Assembly: GCA_023376005.1 (NCBI GenBank)
Contig: CM042179.1
Location: 15,258,518-15,322,517, forward strand
Direction of reading: 5' to 3'
Source of the DNA: Doryteuthis pealeii
Lineage: Eukaryota; Mollusca; Cephalopoda; Myopsida; Loliginidae
Length of the DNA: 64,000 nucleotides
Positions 53,807 through 64,000 of this stretch are shown in pieces (the first letter of the stretch is position 1; each line of letters opens with the position of its first letter). Below the pieces are notes generated by a model that saw only the letters and a list, made by a program, of their open reading frames with translations, did no database searches and had not been told where the DNA came from. The position numbers and the translations under genes were made by a program.

Positions 53807-55832
53807 TGGACTTCATAGTCACAGGAGGGGCTGTAACTTCAGAAGCACAACAATTATATAGTATTCCGAGACTGCAATGCCGATGATTAATAATTAACAA
53901 TTGCAATTAAAAACCTGGATGTTTCAACATTCAGTAGTGGTAAGCAAACTTGTTTTGCAGATTATTATTCTAATCATTTTTGTTTTTCACACCAGTTTTA
54001 AACCGGTGTTTTTTTTTTTCATTAGAGCCTGACAGCAAAACTCTTCAAACCTCCAGAGCTCTTCTAAATATGCTAACTAATTTTAAAAGTGCTGTAGTCT
54101 GGTTGGTCTTGATTCTTCCTCTGATCTCCAGTTCCATCAATATCTTCTCCAGGACTTCTGGAACTATGATAAGGACTCCAACTATAATGGGTATCACCGT
54201 TACTTTCATGTTCTACAGTTATTAAGCAAATGTAGAAAACTAAGCACAACAGAAATACAAAACTAGGCACAACTGGGTTGGAAAGGTGATCAACTGGGAA
54301 TTGTGCAAAAAAAACTAAAATTTTGGCCATACAACAAAATGGTATGTGCATAAACCAGAATCTCTTATTGAGAATGAAAACACATAAAATTCTCTGGGAC
54401 TTTGAGATAAAGATGGATCACCTTATGCCAGCTAGAAGACCAGACCTTGTATTGATTAACAAAAAAAAAGAGAACTTGTCATCATGTAGATTTTGCAGTT
54501 CCAGCAGATCATAGGGTGAAGATGAAGGAAAATAAAAGATAGACAAATACCTGGTTAGTGTCAGAGAATTGAAAAAGCTAAGGAATATGAGGGTCAAAGT
54601 AATACCAATTGTAGGAACAGTCCTAGTATCACCGTTGTCACTTTGTCAGCTTTCTGCTAAGATCAAGGTACTTTTCTAAATTTTAGCTTTCTTTTATTTT
54701 CACTCTTTGATCCGATGGAACGGCAAAATCCACTAGGTGACAAGTTATTTTCTTTTTGTTAATTAACACCAGATCAGCTCTTCTGTTCGGGATTTGGGTG
54801 ATGTTGTTTGTTTCTCAAAGTCCCATAGCATTTTATGTGTCTACTTTTCTATGACAGATTCTGGTTTGTACAAATACCATTTGACAGTATGACCAAATTT
54901 TTAGTCCTGATAATCTAGCCAGGAACCTCGCTATTAGATGTAGTATTATATTATATTCAGGGTACTGTAGAATTTGACTTCCATTATTCGCTTATTGTTC
55001 TGAAATATTCATATTTTACTGTTTCTTTCATCCATGTTTTCTTGATGGTATCTGCTTCTAAGATCCCCACGTATTTGTTGCTTTCTTTTTCTGATGAATG
55101 TTTTGACGCTTTTTTAATTGGATAATTCTATTCTTTCTGTTGTTTCGTTTTTCCTCTCAATTCCAAATCCCATCCATATGTCTTGTCTGAAGATTATAAC
55201 AGTTTCTATTAGTCTTTTCAAATTCTCTTTGTTTTTGACAAATCATTTTACATCATCTATGATCATGAGGGGGGTTACCTGTGAATAATCAAGATAGTCA
55301 GTTCTTCTAGAAAATGTATCGTTGTAGATTTTGTTTGATTGTTTTGTGTTATAAGACGTGTTGGAATCCACCACTGAAACTTATAGACTCTGCGTGGGCG
55401 CATGGATTAAAGTCAGCCAATCAACGAATACGTGGTTAGTTAATTATTTAATCGCCGATCTTGAAAACCGTTTATTTGCGCGTATTCGCTTCTGGTGAAC
55501 GGATATGCAGCCAAGGACTCTACATAACCAAAGGATTATTCACTAAGGATCAGTCACTGCTTAACACAAGGGATCTCCACTGTAAAGTACTCTCACTTGA
55601 AGCCTAAAAATGGCTATAAAAATCGTAACAGTTTTACTTCAGCTAGACTTCTACTTCCCGTTGATAGTTCCAATTCTTCAGTTTCCTATTGCTTTTTGTC
55701 ATGAATTTCCCTACTAGAGTTTAAACATTTCAAAATATTTGTAAACCTTTCTGTAGTCTATTTATCCTATCAATAGATTTTTCTTTCTTATTTTTACTTC
55801 TTTTTTAATATATTTACTAACCCTTCCACAAG

Positions 55833-56361
55833 ACCGCCCTGTCGGCAGGGGCGTTAGAATGCACCGACTGCACCTCTGCAGAGGGGTAAGACTCCCCCAA
55901 TGGGGCCACCTGTTGGGCGTGGGTGACAACCTGTGATGCTTAAGGATAGAACCCAGGTGGATGAGCAGTTCAGACTTGCAATACTCCACTTTGGCCCTAT
56001 CTTGGGCTAGACGGGCGGTCTGAGAGGCCCCCTCCGATCAATCGGCTGGTCACGTCAAGCCCTAGCACCTATATGATTTTCCCAACCCTATTGCCCTTAT
56101 GGCAAGCCCCAACCCTTTTTATCATATGGGTGTTAGAAGGCGGTGGCTGCGGGTCTACATGTCCTGGGAATGACGTTAAACTCTATCTGATGGTGAGGTT
56201 CCAGTTTTGGAGGTTTGGGGAATGTGGACCACCCTTCATCACCATTGCTCCCTGGTCCACTCTGACCTGGAGTGGTAGTACCTGTTAGGGTCCCATCAAT
56301 GGGTTAAATAGAAAAATGTATTTATAAAAAAATTTATTTAAGGTAAAACCAAACCAAAAAC
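55833..56361 (+). mobile_element. R element insertion lacking its tail
   Basis: ACCGCCCTGTCGGCAGGGGC begins directly after ACAAG. The CTGCAGAGG, AGACGGGCGGTCTGAGAGGC and TTAGGGTCCCATCAATGGG blocks follow. The element then ends TAAGGTAAAACCAAACCAAA without the GGCATTAAATGACC stem-loop that copy 2 has. The target SINE-1 resumes GTGTGACAC, and about 8 bp of the empty site (AGTAGGAT) is missing. Confidence 0.7.
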
Positions 56362-56605
56362 GTGTGACACAAGGTCAATTTCTTAAGCGAAGTTTAACAA
56401 GTTTGAATTCAGTTTTTCCATCTCGTAGACTGGCTACCTAGTCAAGGTTAAATAGCCCAGTGTGCCCTACTATTTTACCAATAGCTAGAGAGAGAATAGT
56501 TAGACGCACACCTTTCTTAAGGGTATTAGTGCTATGTGAAATGCAAACAGCCTAAGTCCATTTCCTACGACGATCACCATTACACTACAAGTGTCTCCTT
56601 TTACT
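56362..56605 (-). mobile_element. SINE-1, part upstream of the R insertion
   Basis: Head near 56600 and the body to GTGTGACACAAGG at 56361. The remaining 3' scrap is at 55815-55832. Confidence 0.65.
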
Positions 56606-57095
56606 TCTTTTAGTATGTGTTTGTCTATTAACAATAAGTCATTCTAGTCTCCGGTTCCTTTACGTACTATTTTCTATTCTTCGAAATGACGTCATCCATG
56701 ACTCTCAAGCGAGTAGTTAATTTGTTCCTTTACCTGTGCAATTAGGATTTTCTACATTATTGGTAGACATGTTATCCGTCTATAGTGTTTCCTGTTTTTG
56801 TGGGTGGTATCTTTCTGGCTTAGGGTTTTTTTTCCTTTTCGTCACTAATTCTGGAATGTGTGCCCCTTGTAAGCATGTACGCAGTTGTTGTGTTAGTCTG
56901 TCATGAATCAACATGAATCACTTGATCCAGAATCCAGGAATTTCATCGTGACATAGTGTAATTTTCTTGAGAGTTTCTTTTAAGATTTCAAGATATATTT
57001 CAGTTTCTAGTCCTCCTTCAATTCTTCATTCTTTTTATTATGTTCTTGGTCTGTTGTATCCCATTGAATATCATTGAATATTTGCTTTGTTTTGT

Positions 57096-57480
57096 GGCAT
57101 ATCAACCTCGGTGGGTCATTTAATACCAACTAAGTTTTGGATTCATAGCAGTAGTTTTGTTGAAAAAAAGTATACATGTATAGATTTTAACTATTGTTCA
57201 GTTACTCATATTTTTGAGTACAATCCCATTTCTTTTAGGAAATGTAAAATCCTGGATGGTCTCATTTTTGTGAAAAGTTTTTTTTTTTTTCAAATTACTT
57301 GCTAAGTAGTATTTTTGTTCGTACTAAATCAAAGTCTACACACTCTAGCAGTATATGTTTCACTGTAAATCTCTCTTGGCATGTTGGTCATATTAGGGAT
57401 TCTGTGCTCTCGAGTAAATGATGATGGGTGATGTAGGTGTGGCATCTGCGAAGGTGGGTCAACACAACTACATATTCAAT
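57096..57480 (-). pseudogene. LINE-b C-terminus and tail (mate of 28672)
   Basis: Tail at 57096-57127, stop near 57205, H-I-L-L-E-C block near 57350. The RIxHT region differs from copy 1 (CTTCGCAGATGCCACACC), closer to the intact family motif. Confidence 0.75.
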
Positions 57481-57632
57481 GAATATCATTGAATAGGTAA
57501 TTAACAAAAATATCAATATATGAACCAGTTGGGGATGCAGGTGGGGCGTTTCAATATTTTCCTATTGTAAAAGACAAATCAGATCGATTTGTCAAGACCA
57601 TTTTTAAAAAATACAATCTGAATTAGTACTAA

Positions 57633-57866
57633 AAGTCGCCTTTTGTTGGTATCAGCCGAACAGCAAAGGAGTCTATCCCCTTTTTCCCAGCGCTATACCA
57701 AGGAGATTATTTTTGCGCCAGAGGTGGAGCACCAACATCAACTCCCCAATTTACCGCACAGATCAAAGCCGGGCTACTCATGTGCTGAGTTGACGTGGAC
57801 AGATATCGAACCTGAAACCTTGTGCTTCTTGGGTGGATGCTCTACCGACTGAGCTAAACCGGCCCG
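57633..57866 (-). mobile_element. SINE-2 (mate of 29219)
   Basis: Lacks GGCGGAGTATC of copy 1 at its 3' end; head intact. Confidence 0.75.
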
Positions 57867-57892
57867 TAAATCAGTCTTAAGCGATATATATA

Positions 57893-58080
57893 TTTATCAA
57901 TCCCTCCGCACGACCTAAATATGACACAAGGTCAATTTCTGAAGCAGAGTTCAACAGGTTTTCCTTCACCTAGACCGGTTGCCTAACCAAGGATAAAGAG
58001 CCCAGTCTGCCCTACTATTTACCTATAGCTGGAGGGAGAGTAGGATTTATACCTTTCCCAAAGGTATTAGCCTAAGCGAT
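57893..58080 (-). mobile_element. Headless SINE-1 (mate of 29491)
   Basis: Carries a small deletion after TCAACAGGTT. Confidence 0.6.
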
Positions 58081-58209
58081 ATATGTTCCGCTTAACTTTG
58101 TGACAGAGGGTTAGGTATATACATATTTTGTTCCCTAATTTAGAGCATTTTAACATTAGAGTGCTTACAAGAATCACACTACAATGGACTATTTTTGCTG
58201 TAATAGTTT

Positions 58210-58433
58210 TGTTTCTTTGTTTAAGAGCACATCAGCCTTTGTGGGGTATTTAATGCCAAAGCCATTCTTGTAGAAGAAAAGTAGTGGTACAATTTAACTT
58301 ATAGCTGGGTTGAGAGCGCGCATACCTTTCCCAAATGTGTGTCCGAAAGTGAACATAATAGTGCAACTGGAGTTCGAACTTACAACGATGTCGCAGTCCA
58401 ACACGTTAGCCACTACACCACAGGTACTCCCCA
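58210..58433 (-). mobile_element. SINE-3 (mate of 29812)
   Basis: Tail at 58229-58260, head near 58425. Confidence 0.7.
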
Positions 58434-58806
58434 CTTTTGCTGTAATGGGGTATCATTTATAAATAACTAGATAACAATCATAAAGTCATTTTTTTTCTTC
58501 TTTATTTCTATTACTTAAAGAATACGTGAGAATATTTCTGAATCCCTCTCACCTCTTTTTCTCTATCCCTTTCTAATTTTGTCTATGACATAAACACTAG
58601 TGTTTCATCACCATGGAACGGGTAATGCATAATGATAAATTACTTTATTAATAGTAATCTACCCGTTGCCAGTCTGACAGTGTCTTCCAAGTACATAAAT
58701 AGTGTTATAATCGGATGTGTGAACTGATGTTTGTGGTAAAGACTGCTGGGCGTCTTGCTAAAAATCTACGAAAGAAAAATCAAACAATAACACTTCTGAA
58801 TTATTT

Positions 58807-59108
58807 GGATTATTCGGACTATTGTCCTCATCTCTATTGTTATTTGTACAATGTTTCGGTCGATCTGTCCTCCGGCCTTCTTCAGGTACTTCTTTTCGAA
58901 CCTTCTCTTTGAACTCGGGAACCTTCTTGTAATCGTGAACTTTCACGGTACTATGAACCCAACCCTTTATTCAATCCATAGGGGTATACTGTTCTCATTC
59001 CGCTAACCATGACTGGGTACAAGAAATACCTGAAGAAGGTCGGAGGGGACATTATCCGAAATATTATACAGATAACAATAAAGATAAGGACAATAGTCCG
59101 AATAATCC
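58807..59108. mobile_element. Fold-back element (mate of 30411)
   Basis: The left arm, read on the minus strand, keeps CTGAAGAAGG ... CCGAAACATTGTAC: a CUGANGA, GAAA and 2-bp stem III arrangement. Confidence 0.55.
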
Positions 59109-59288
59109 AATTAATACAAATTACCAAGCCTAATCTAAAAATTTCAGAGAAATAGTAAAAACACTTTTGACCAATATTGAGGTTATGTGCAGGGTAGGAG
59201 ATAGATTAATGGCTATTTAACAGGAGAAAGGGAGGGAGAGCTCTTAAAATAGTTTGTTTTTTTTTTCAATCGTGATGAGAGCCCCATA

Positions 59289-59505
59289 AGTTTTGAATTC
59301 AGAGTTTTTCTTCTTCTAGACCTGTTGCCTACCCAAGGTTAAAGAGTCCAGTCTGTCCGACTATTTATCTGGAGAGAGAATAGCTGGATTCGTACCTTTC
59401 CCAATGGTATTAGCACCATGTGAAATGCAAACAGCCGCATCCAAGATTTGAACTCGTCTTGCTGTGTCCATTTCTTACGACGGTAACCATTATACTTACA
59501 CGCCT
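59289..59505 (-). mobile_element. SINE-1 (mate of 30895)
   Basis: Head near 59500. Confidence 0.65.
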
Positions 59506-59904
59506 CCAGCATTTTGAAAAACGCCAGACTCTTAAGGAGGGGATATCAAAAGTGTTATAAATAGTAGTTGAGATATTATTCAAAGTTTTCCTGGTTCCTA
59601 GTCGCTTATAAATGTTTTCATCCTGTTATTTGTTCATTTAGTTACTCAGAAATTGTAAAATATGACAAAAGTGACAGAGGGGTTGGGTAAATTCATACTT
59701 TATTCCCTAATTTAGAGCATTTTAACGTTTAACGTGTTATATCTTGCAGCAGTATGGCTTCAGGCTAATTATAGTTTCGTATTAGAGACACTCCTCTCGA
59801 CTAGAGCCTTATTTACTTCGAGAAACTGAAATTATTTCCCCTGTGTTTAATAAATAAGCATATCAAATTTGGAAGCACTGGATTATACCATTTGTCAGTT
59901 TATT

Positions 59905-60605
59905 TACCAAGCGTCCGGAAGCTTTGGGATCTGGACCAGTAGATGACGTTAAAATTAATCGCGTGATCCCAGGTTTCGCACCCTCATAAAGTGCCTGCTC
60001 CCTCATCTAAAAGGAGGAGAGCTGTGTTTATTGCTCGGTGCCTTAGGCGCCCCAAAAGGGGAATGCCGAAGGGATCCCACACTTATTGCACTGGCCACTA
60101 CACGAGCTTCGGTTTGGGCATGGCTCCCGACGTTAAAAAATACCATGTGTTAAACCGGCCTGGTAGGAGGTCAGGAAAATAACTACCATTGTCAGTTTAT
60201 AACACACACACACACACACAGACGCCCTTTTTCTTTTCTCTTCTCGTGTTCTGTTGACGGGGCTTAGAATATGCTGGCCATATCCACTGGCAAGGGATAA
60301 GACCTACCCTAAAAGAGAGGCTTTGTATATGATATTAAACTGCATCTGATGGTGAGACTCCATTTCTGGAGATCTGGTGAGAGTGAAGTACCTCTTCATT
60401 GCCATTACTTCCAGATATTCTCTAACTCGTACCGGTTAGGGTTTGAAAATTATTTGTAAATGATAGGACTGTGTGCAAATTAAAAAAAAAGATTTTAAAG
60501 AAAACTTAAGAAACATCTACACATGAATGTACAATAAACGCGTTTACCTAACCTCTAGGTATGAAATGACACTAGAGGGGTTGACATGCTGTTAAAATTA
60601 ATCAA
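59905..60605 (+). mobile_element. R-related element (mate of 31512)
   Basis: AC repeat 60202-60220; tail near 60565-60597. Confidence 0.5.
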
Positions 60606-60659
60606 TCAGTCAAACTTTACCTTTTGTTTAAAAAAAATAAATTTGGTTGTTGTTTTTTT

Positions 60660-60915
60660 ACGGCATGTCGACCCTTATGTTATTTTATGACGAAGATGTG
60701 TTTTTTTAATTCATTCTTGTTGAGTATTCAATTTCTTTAAAACTCGTTTTTTTTAAACACCTTTTTTAAAAACTCAATTATTTTACCCATAACAGGTACT
60801 ACCTCTCCGGGACAGAGAGAACCTGGGAGTAATGGCAATGATGGGGTTACAATGGAGTAGAGTAAAAATGATAAAACTAAAGCCATCATAGGACCAACCC
60901 CTTCATTCAGATAGC
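60660..60915 (-). mobile_element. R-related element (mate of 32262)
   Basis: Tail CGGCATGTCGACCC at 60661. Confidence 0.5.
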
Positions 60916-62060
60916 ATTAAGAGATCAATGAATAAAACATTAACAGAGATGCTGATAGATACGCACCCTGTGTCCCTGACGCATAAAAATCTAAAAGAGC
61001 GTAGTAAAATCGTATCCATGCGTCCCAGTGTCTTTCTTTTTTCTTCCCTCACCATTTTAGGCTTACTGTAAATACATTTCAATAGTTTATTAAAAATGAA
61101 TTACAAAGGATAGGTTACAAGGTAGGGGTTAGACGTCCTTATTCATTTACCCAGATCATAGATAAAAAAAACTACAATTTATTAAAAACTTTACTTGGAA
61201 CCTATAAATCTTCCCGGGGACTCACTCAAAGCAAATATGTGCATCCCAGGACGCACTAAATAAACAAGATATCAGCATCGCTGCATTAAGGTGTTAATAC
61301 ACATTTCATTTGAGCAGATCATTCTTTATTTAATATCATACGTATCATACAATAATTAATATGCATTTCAGCTACACGTATTCTTTCATCATTTATAAGA
61401 TTAGCAAAACGCATGACTAAAGGAAAGGCATCCTAAATTTTAATGTTCCACACAAAATGCCATATTGCTGATTCGTCTTTACGAGAATCTCTATGTCATA
61501 ACCGTAAATATAAGAAAAAATACTACATTAACATCTACAATAGGTTATTTTAGCTACATCTCCTGCTGCTACAATTAAAATTATGAGTGATATTACTAAT
61601 ATCAATATTTATCATGATACTCCTACAGATACGTACACTACTAGTACTTTTACGATTATTACAACTGCTAGTTTTAATACGTCTAGTACTGCTCTCTCAA
61701 TTAATATAACAGTTAAAATAACCGCAGTTGCAACCCGTTCGGGGTGAATTATAAGCACAATGTATACAAATTAAACTAAATCAGGTTAATCTTTAAAATC
61801 ATTGTTAGGTACTCCCACGTTGTCGTCTTGAGTCCAACTAAGTTAAACTTTGTAAATATCAACTGATCGTAGTTGTGAAACAATTATTTTTCTTGTTTCT
61901 AAAAAAAAAAAGTATTACTGTTAATTGTACTAAATCGTATTTACCAAAATAAAAAAAGGAATAAAACATTATTTTTATTTATCAGTTTATCTTCTTTTTT
62001 CTTTTTTTCAAATACTGTCCTTGGTATTCAACATCTTTATTCCAGTGCCTCTGAATACGT

Positions 62061-62470
62061 TCAAGTCACGCTGAAAGTACCGGTTCCCACTAGATCACCG
62101 AAGTTAAACAGCGATAAGCATGTTCAGTACTAATATATCTGGGTTAAGTGATATATTCTGAAGTTTGTATTTGGTATATTATCGCAGTAGTAATTGGTAC
62201 ATCAATAGTAATCCGTCTGTCGTGGTGTCGTCTAGCGAGTAAGTTAGCTTGTAAGCATAAGGTGCCTGTACCAACACAGTGTCGACTATTTATACATGAC
62301 ACTGTCCAATCAGATTATAGTGAGGGGCACCAAGGTATTTACATATTTATTATATCAAGTACTTTATTAGGTGATCACTTAAGCATCAGGGGGTACTGTA
62401 AGTAACCTGAGTCCTTTATTCATCAAAATTACTTGATTCAACATTAAATGACTTGAAAGAGTTATCACGC
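62061..62470 (+). mobile_element. 5S-derived SINE with insert (mate of 33666)
   Basis: ACCGGTTCCCACTAGATCAC at 62079; insert between AGTACT repeats as in copy 1. Confidence 0.7.
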
Positions 62471-62645
62471 TCAAATCACACTGAAAGCACTGGTTCCCGC
62501 TAGATCACCGAAGTTAAGCAGCGATGAGTCTGTTCAATACTTACTTGGGTACCAGCGGGTACTAAGTAACCTGAGTCCTTTGTTTATCAAAATGACTTGA
62601 TTCGGCATTAAATGACCCGAAAAGGGTTGATATGCCGTAAACCAA
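62471..62645 (+). mobile_element. 5S-derived SINE (mate of 34078)
   Basis: ACTGGTTCCCGCTAGATCAC at 62490; tail at 62601-62636. Confidence 0.75.
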
Positions 62646-62925
62646 AACAACCAATGAAGCAGCGCCTCTGAAATTCCTCTTTTGAAATGGGTTAAAGTTA
62701 TACATAGGTACTTTCTTTAATTTCCGCCGCATCCACAAATCTTATCCTTCATATGAATTTTCAACTTAGGAAGCAAGAAAATATCGCACCCAGAACTTAT
62801 GGTGTTGCACTTGTACAATCCCGTGTTTCATCAAAAACTGCTGTCAAGATTGGTTTCATATATTTTTCAAACTGGCACTGACTCGTCTAAACGTGTAGAT
62901 ATCATTCATGTTACCATATATATAT

Positions 62926-63212
62926 TTACCCAACCCCTCCACACGAGCAGGATTTGACACCAGGTCCATTTCTTAAGCGGAGTTTAACAGGTTTGAATTC
63001 TGAGTTTTCCTTCTCCTAGACCGGTTACCTAGACATGGTCAAAGAGCCCAGTCTTTCCTACTATTCACCCATAGTAGGAGGGAGAGTAATTGGATGGATA
63101 CCTTTCTCAAGGGTATTAGCGCCATGTGAAATGCAAACAGCTTCGTCCAGGATTTGAACTCGGGTCAACGCGTCAATTACCTACGACTATAACATTACAC
63201 CACGCACCTCCA
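62926..63212 (-). mobile_element. SINE-1, full-length (mate of 34533)
   Basis: Head retains GTGGTGTAATGTTATAGTCG and CGAGTTCAAATCCTGGACGA, the cleanest tRNA-like head of the family in this window. Confidence 0.8.
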
Positions 63213-63407
63213 ACCAAATGTTACAATATGAGCTGTGCACATATCTTCCTTTAAATTTTAGATTTTAAATGTAAATCTTTTTATTACATCTCGTAGATAC
63301 CTTACCTAGATGTACGACTTTCGGGTCCAATGTCCTGTGTCCAGTGGCTTCGGTCCTCGACCGGTTAAGTAATATTAACAGCGTTGATCAGGGGCCCATC
63401 ACCTCAG

Positions 63408-63600
63408 GCAATACATGCCCCTTGATTTAAAGGGACAGGGCTGGGTTTATTGCCCCGTTGAGGGGGAGTCCCAACGAGATCAATGAATATTTTGCACCCG
63501 CTACACATGAGCTTCGGCTCGTGGGTGATCCCACATTGATAAGGCCTTGTGCCTACCCCGTACGCGTGGAGTACGCGGTAAATAAACATCTCATAGATAC
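63408..63600 (+). mobile_element. R-related 5' block beyond the segment
   Basis: GGGTTTATTGCCCCGTTGAG, AGTCCCAACGAGATC, TTTTGCACCCGCTACAC and GAGCTTCGGCTCG parallel the 5' part of the element at 31512. No tail follows. Confidence 0.45.
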
Positions 63601-63689
63601 CCTATGCTGTTACAGCTTAAATAAATACTGCTCTTATTTTAGTAATGTCGAATTGAACTGAACATCACAAATAACTGAGTTTAGTTCCG

Positions 63690-64000
63690 AAGATCTGTGA
63701 TATAGTGGCTAACGTGGTGGACTGCGACATCATAGTAAGCGAATCCGAACTCCACTCGCGCTATTACAGATAATTTTGGACAAATACCCTCAAGAAAGAT
63801 ATGAACCCCCTCATAGCCCAACTATCTTTTAATAGTACCACTACTGTCTACAAGGATGGCTTTGGTATTAAATAACCCACAAATAACAGACAAAAATCCT
63901 TAAAATATGAACCCCCTTATACTCCCAACTATCGTTTAAATAGTACCACTACTGTTCTTCTACAAGGATGACTTTGCTATTAAATAACTTACAAAAATTG
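63690..64000 (+). mobile_element. SINE-3 copy with duplicated body
   Basis: Head GTGATATAGTGGCTAACGTG (63702) and TGGACTGCGACATC. The body ATATGAACCCCCTCATAGCC and tail GGTATTAAATAACCCACAAA are then repeated once, diverged, with a period of ~105 bp (63800 and 63905). The window ends inside the second tail. Confidence 0.65.

Larger units (their letters stand above)
54030..57080 (-). pseudogene. LINE-a (copy 3), with SINE-1 and R insertions
   Basis: Same order as 26150-28651: terminal ELEIRGRI block on the minus strand (54200-54040), inverted segment on the plus strand (54230-54660), minus-strand C-terminal domain (54920-54670), degraded RT to ~55790, the SINE-1/R composite (55815-56605), then the RT start to ~57080. 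Confidence 0.7.
49392..63407 (+). repeat. Repeated segment, copy 3 (haplotype B, forward)
   Basis: Direct copy of 21522-35016, then continuing past the point where copy 1 folds back. It carries the R insertion (55833-56361), which copy 1 lacks. Confidence 0.95.

Noticed and set aside
21316..63407. A genuine 14-kb triplication (forward, reverse, forward)
   Set aside because: The variant pattern of the inverted copy changes at the N gap, which fits two allelic contigs with fold-back ends better. Not fully excluded without reads.

Overview
The window is animal-type, AT-rich, repeat-dense nuclear DNA. I found no host protein-coding gene and no intact rRNA or tRNA gene. What can be recognised is debris of transposable elements: non-LTR retrotransposon (LINE) fragments, at least five SINE families (tRNA-derived and 5S rRNA-derived), Tc1/mariner-like and hAT-like DNA transposon remnants, fold-back elements that carry hammerhead-ribozyme-like cores, and many AC/AT/CT/GAT microsatellites. 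The mix suggests an invertebrate metazoan, perhaps a lophotrochozoan such as a mollusc. That is a weak inference, because no taxon-specific gene is present.

Layout. 1-3365 is a large imperfect palindrome with ~1.58 kb arms and a ~205 bp loop, carrying mariner-like remnants. 3366-21315 is mostly single-copy AT-rich DNA with scattered SINEs, a GC-rich repeat called R here, a LINE reverse-transcriptase fragment with a YADD motif (duplicated), and three places where hammerhead-like cores sit in or beside inverted repeats (10.19-11.06 kb, 19.83 kb, 20.89 kb). 21316-63407 shows one ~14 kb segment three times: forward (21316-35016), reverse (35017-49373, with a 100-N gap at 41401-41500) and forward (49392-63407). 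63408-64000 is the flank beyond the segment.

The apparent triplication is probably not real. Left of the N gap the reverse copy carries the variants of copy 1; right of the gap it carries the variants of copy 3, including a ~530-700 bp R insertion that copy 1 lacks. The simplest reading is two allelic contigs, each with a fold-back end, joined nose to nose across the gap. The true locus would then run 3.4-35 kb (haplotype A) and continue as at 63.4 kb (haplotype B). Each copy holds the same elements in order: SINE-1, a 590 bp inverted-repeat element, SINE-2 with an internal 94 bp-arm hairpin, SINE-4, a hAT-like MITE, LINE-a (RT and C-terminal region, minus strand in copy 1), LINE-b (C-terminus and 3' tail), further SINE-2/1/3 copies, a fold-back element, paired R elements, two 5S-derived SINEs and a last SINE-1.

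How the parts relate. The 3' end of LINE-b carries a short stem-loop tail that also ends SINE-3, the 5S-derived SINE and the R elements. This is the classic sign of SINEs mobilised by a partner LINE. The hammerhead-like cores lie in fold-back or tandem arrangements, as described for Penelope-like elements and metazoan retrozymes. They are the most interesting biological candidates here.

Family names SINE-1 to SINE-4, R, LINE-a and LINE-b are local labels. SINE-1: tRNA-like head and a body ending near TTGGGTAAAT. SINE-2: head with box B near GGTTCGATACC. SINE-3: head plus the shared tail. SINE-4: head plus a GAT-repeat end.
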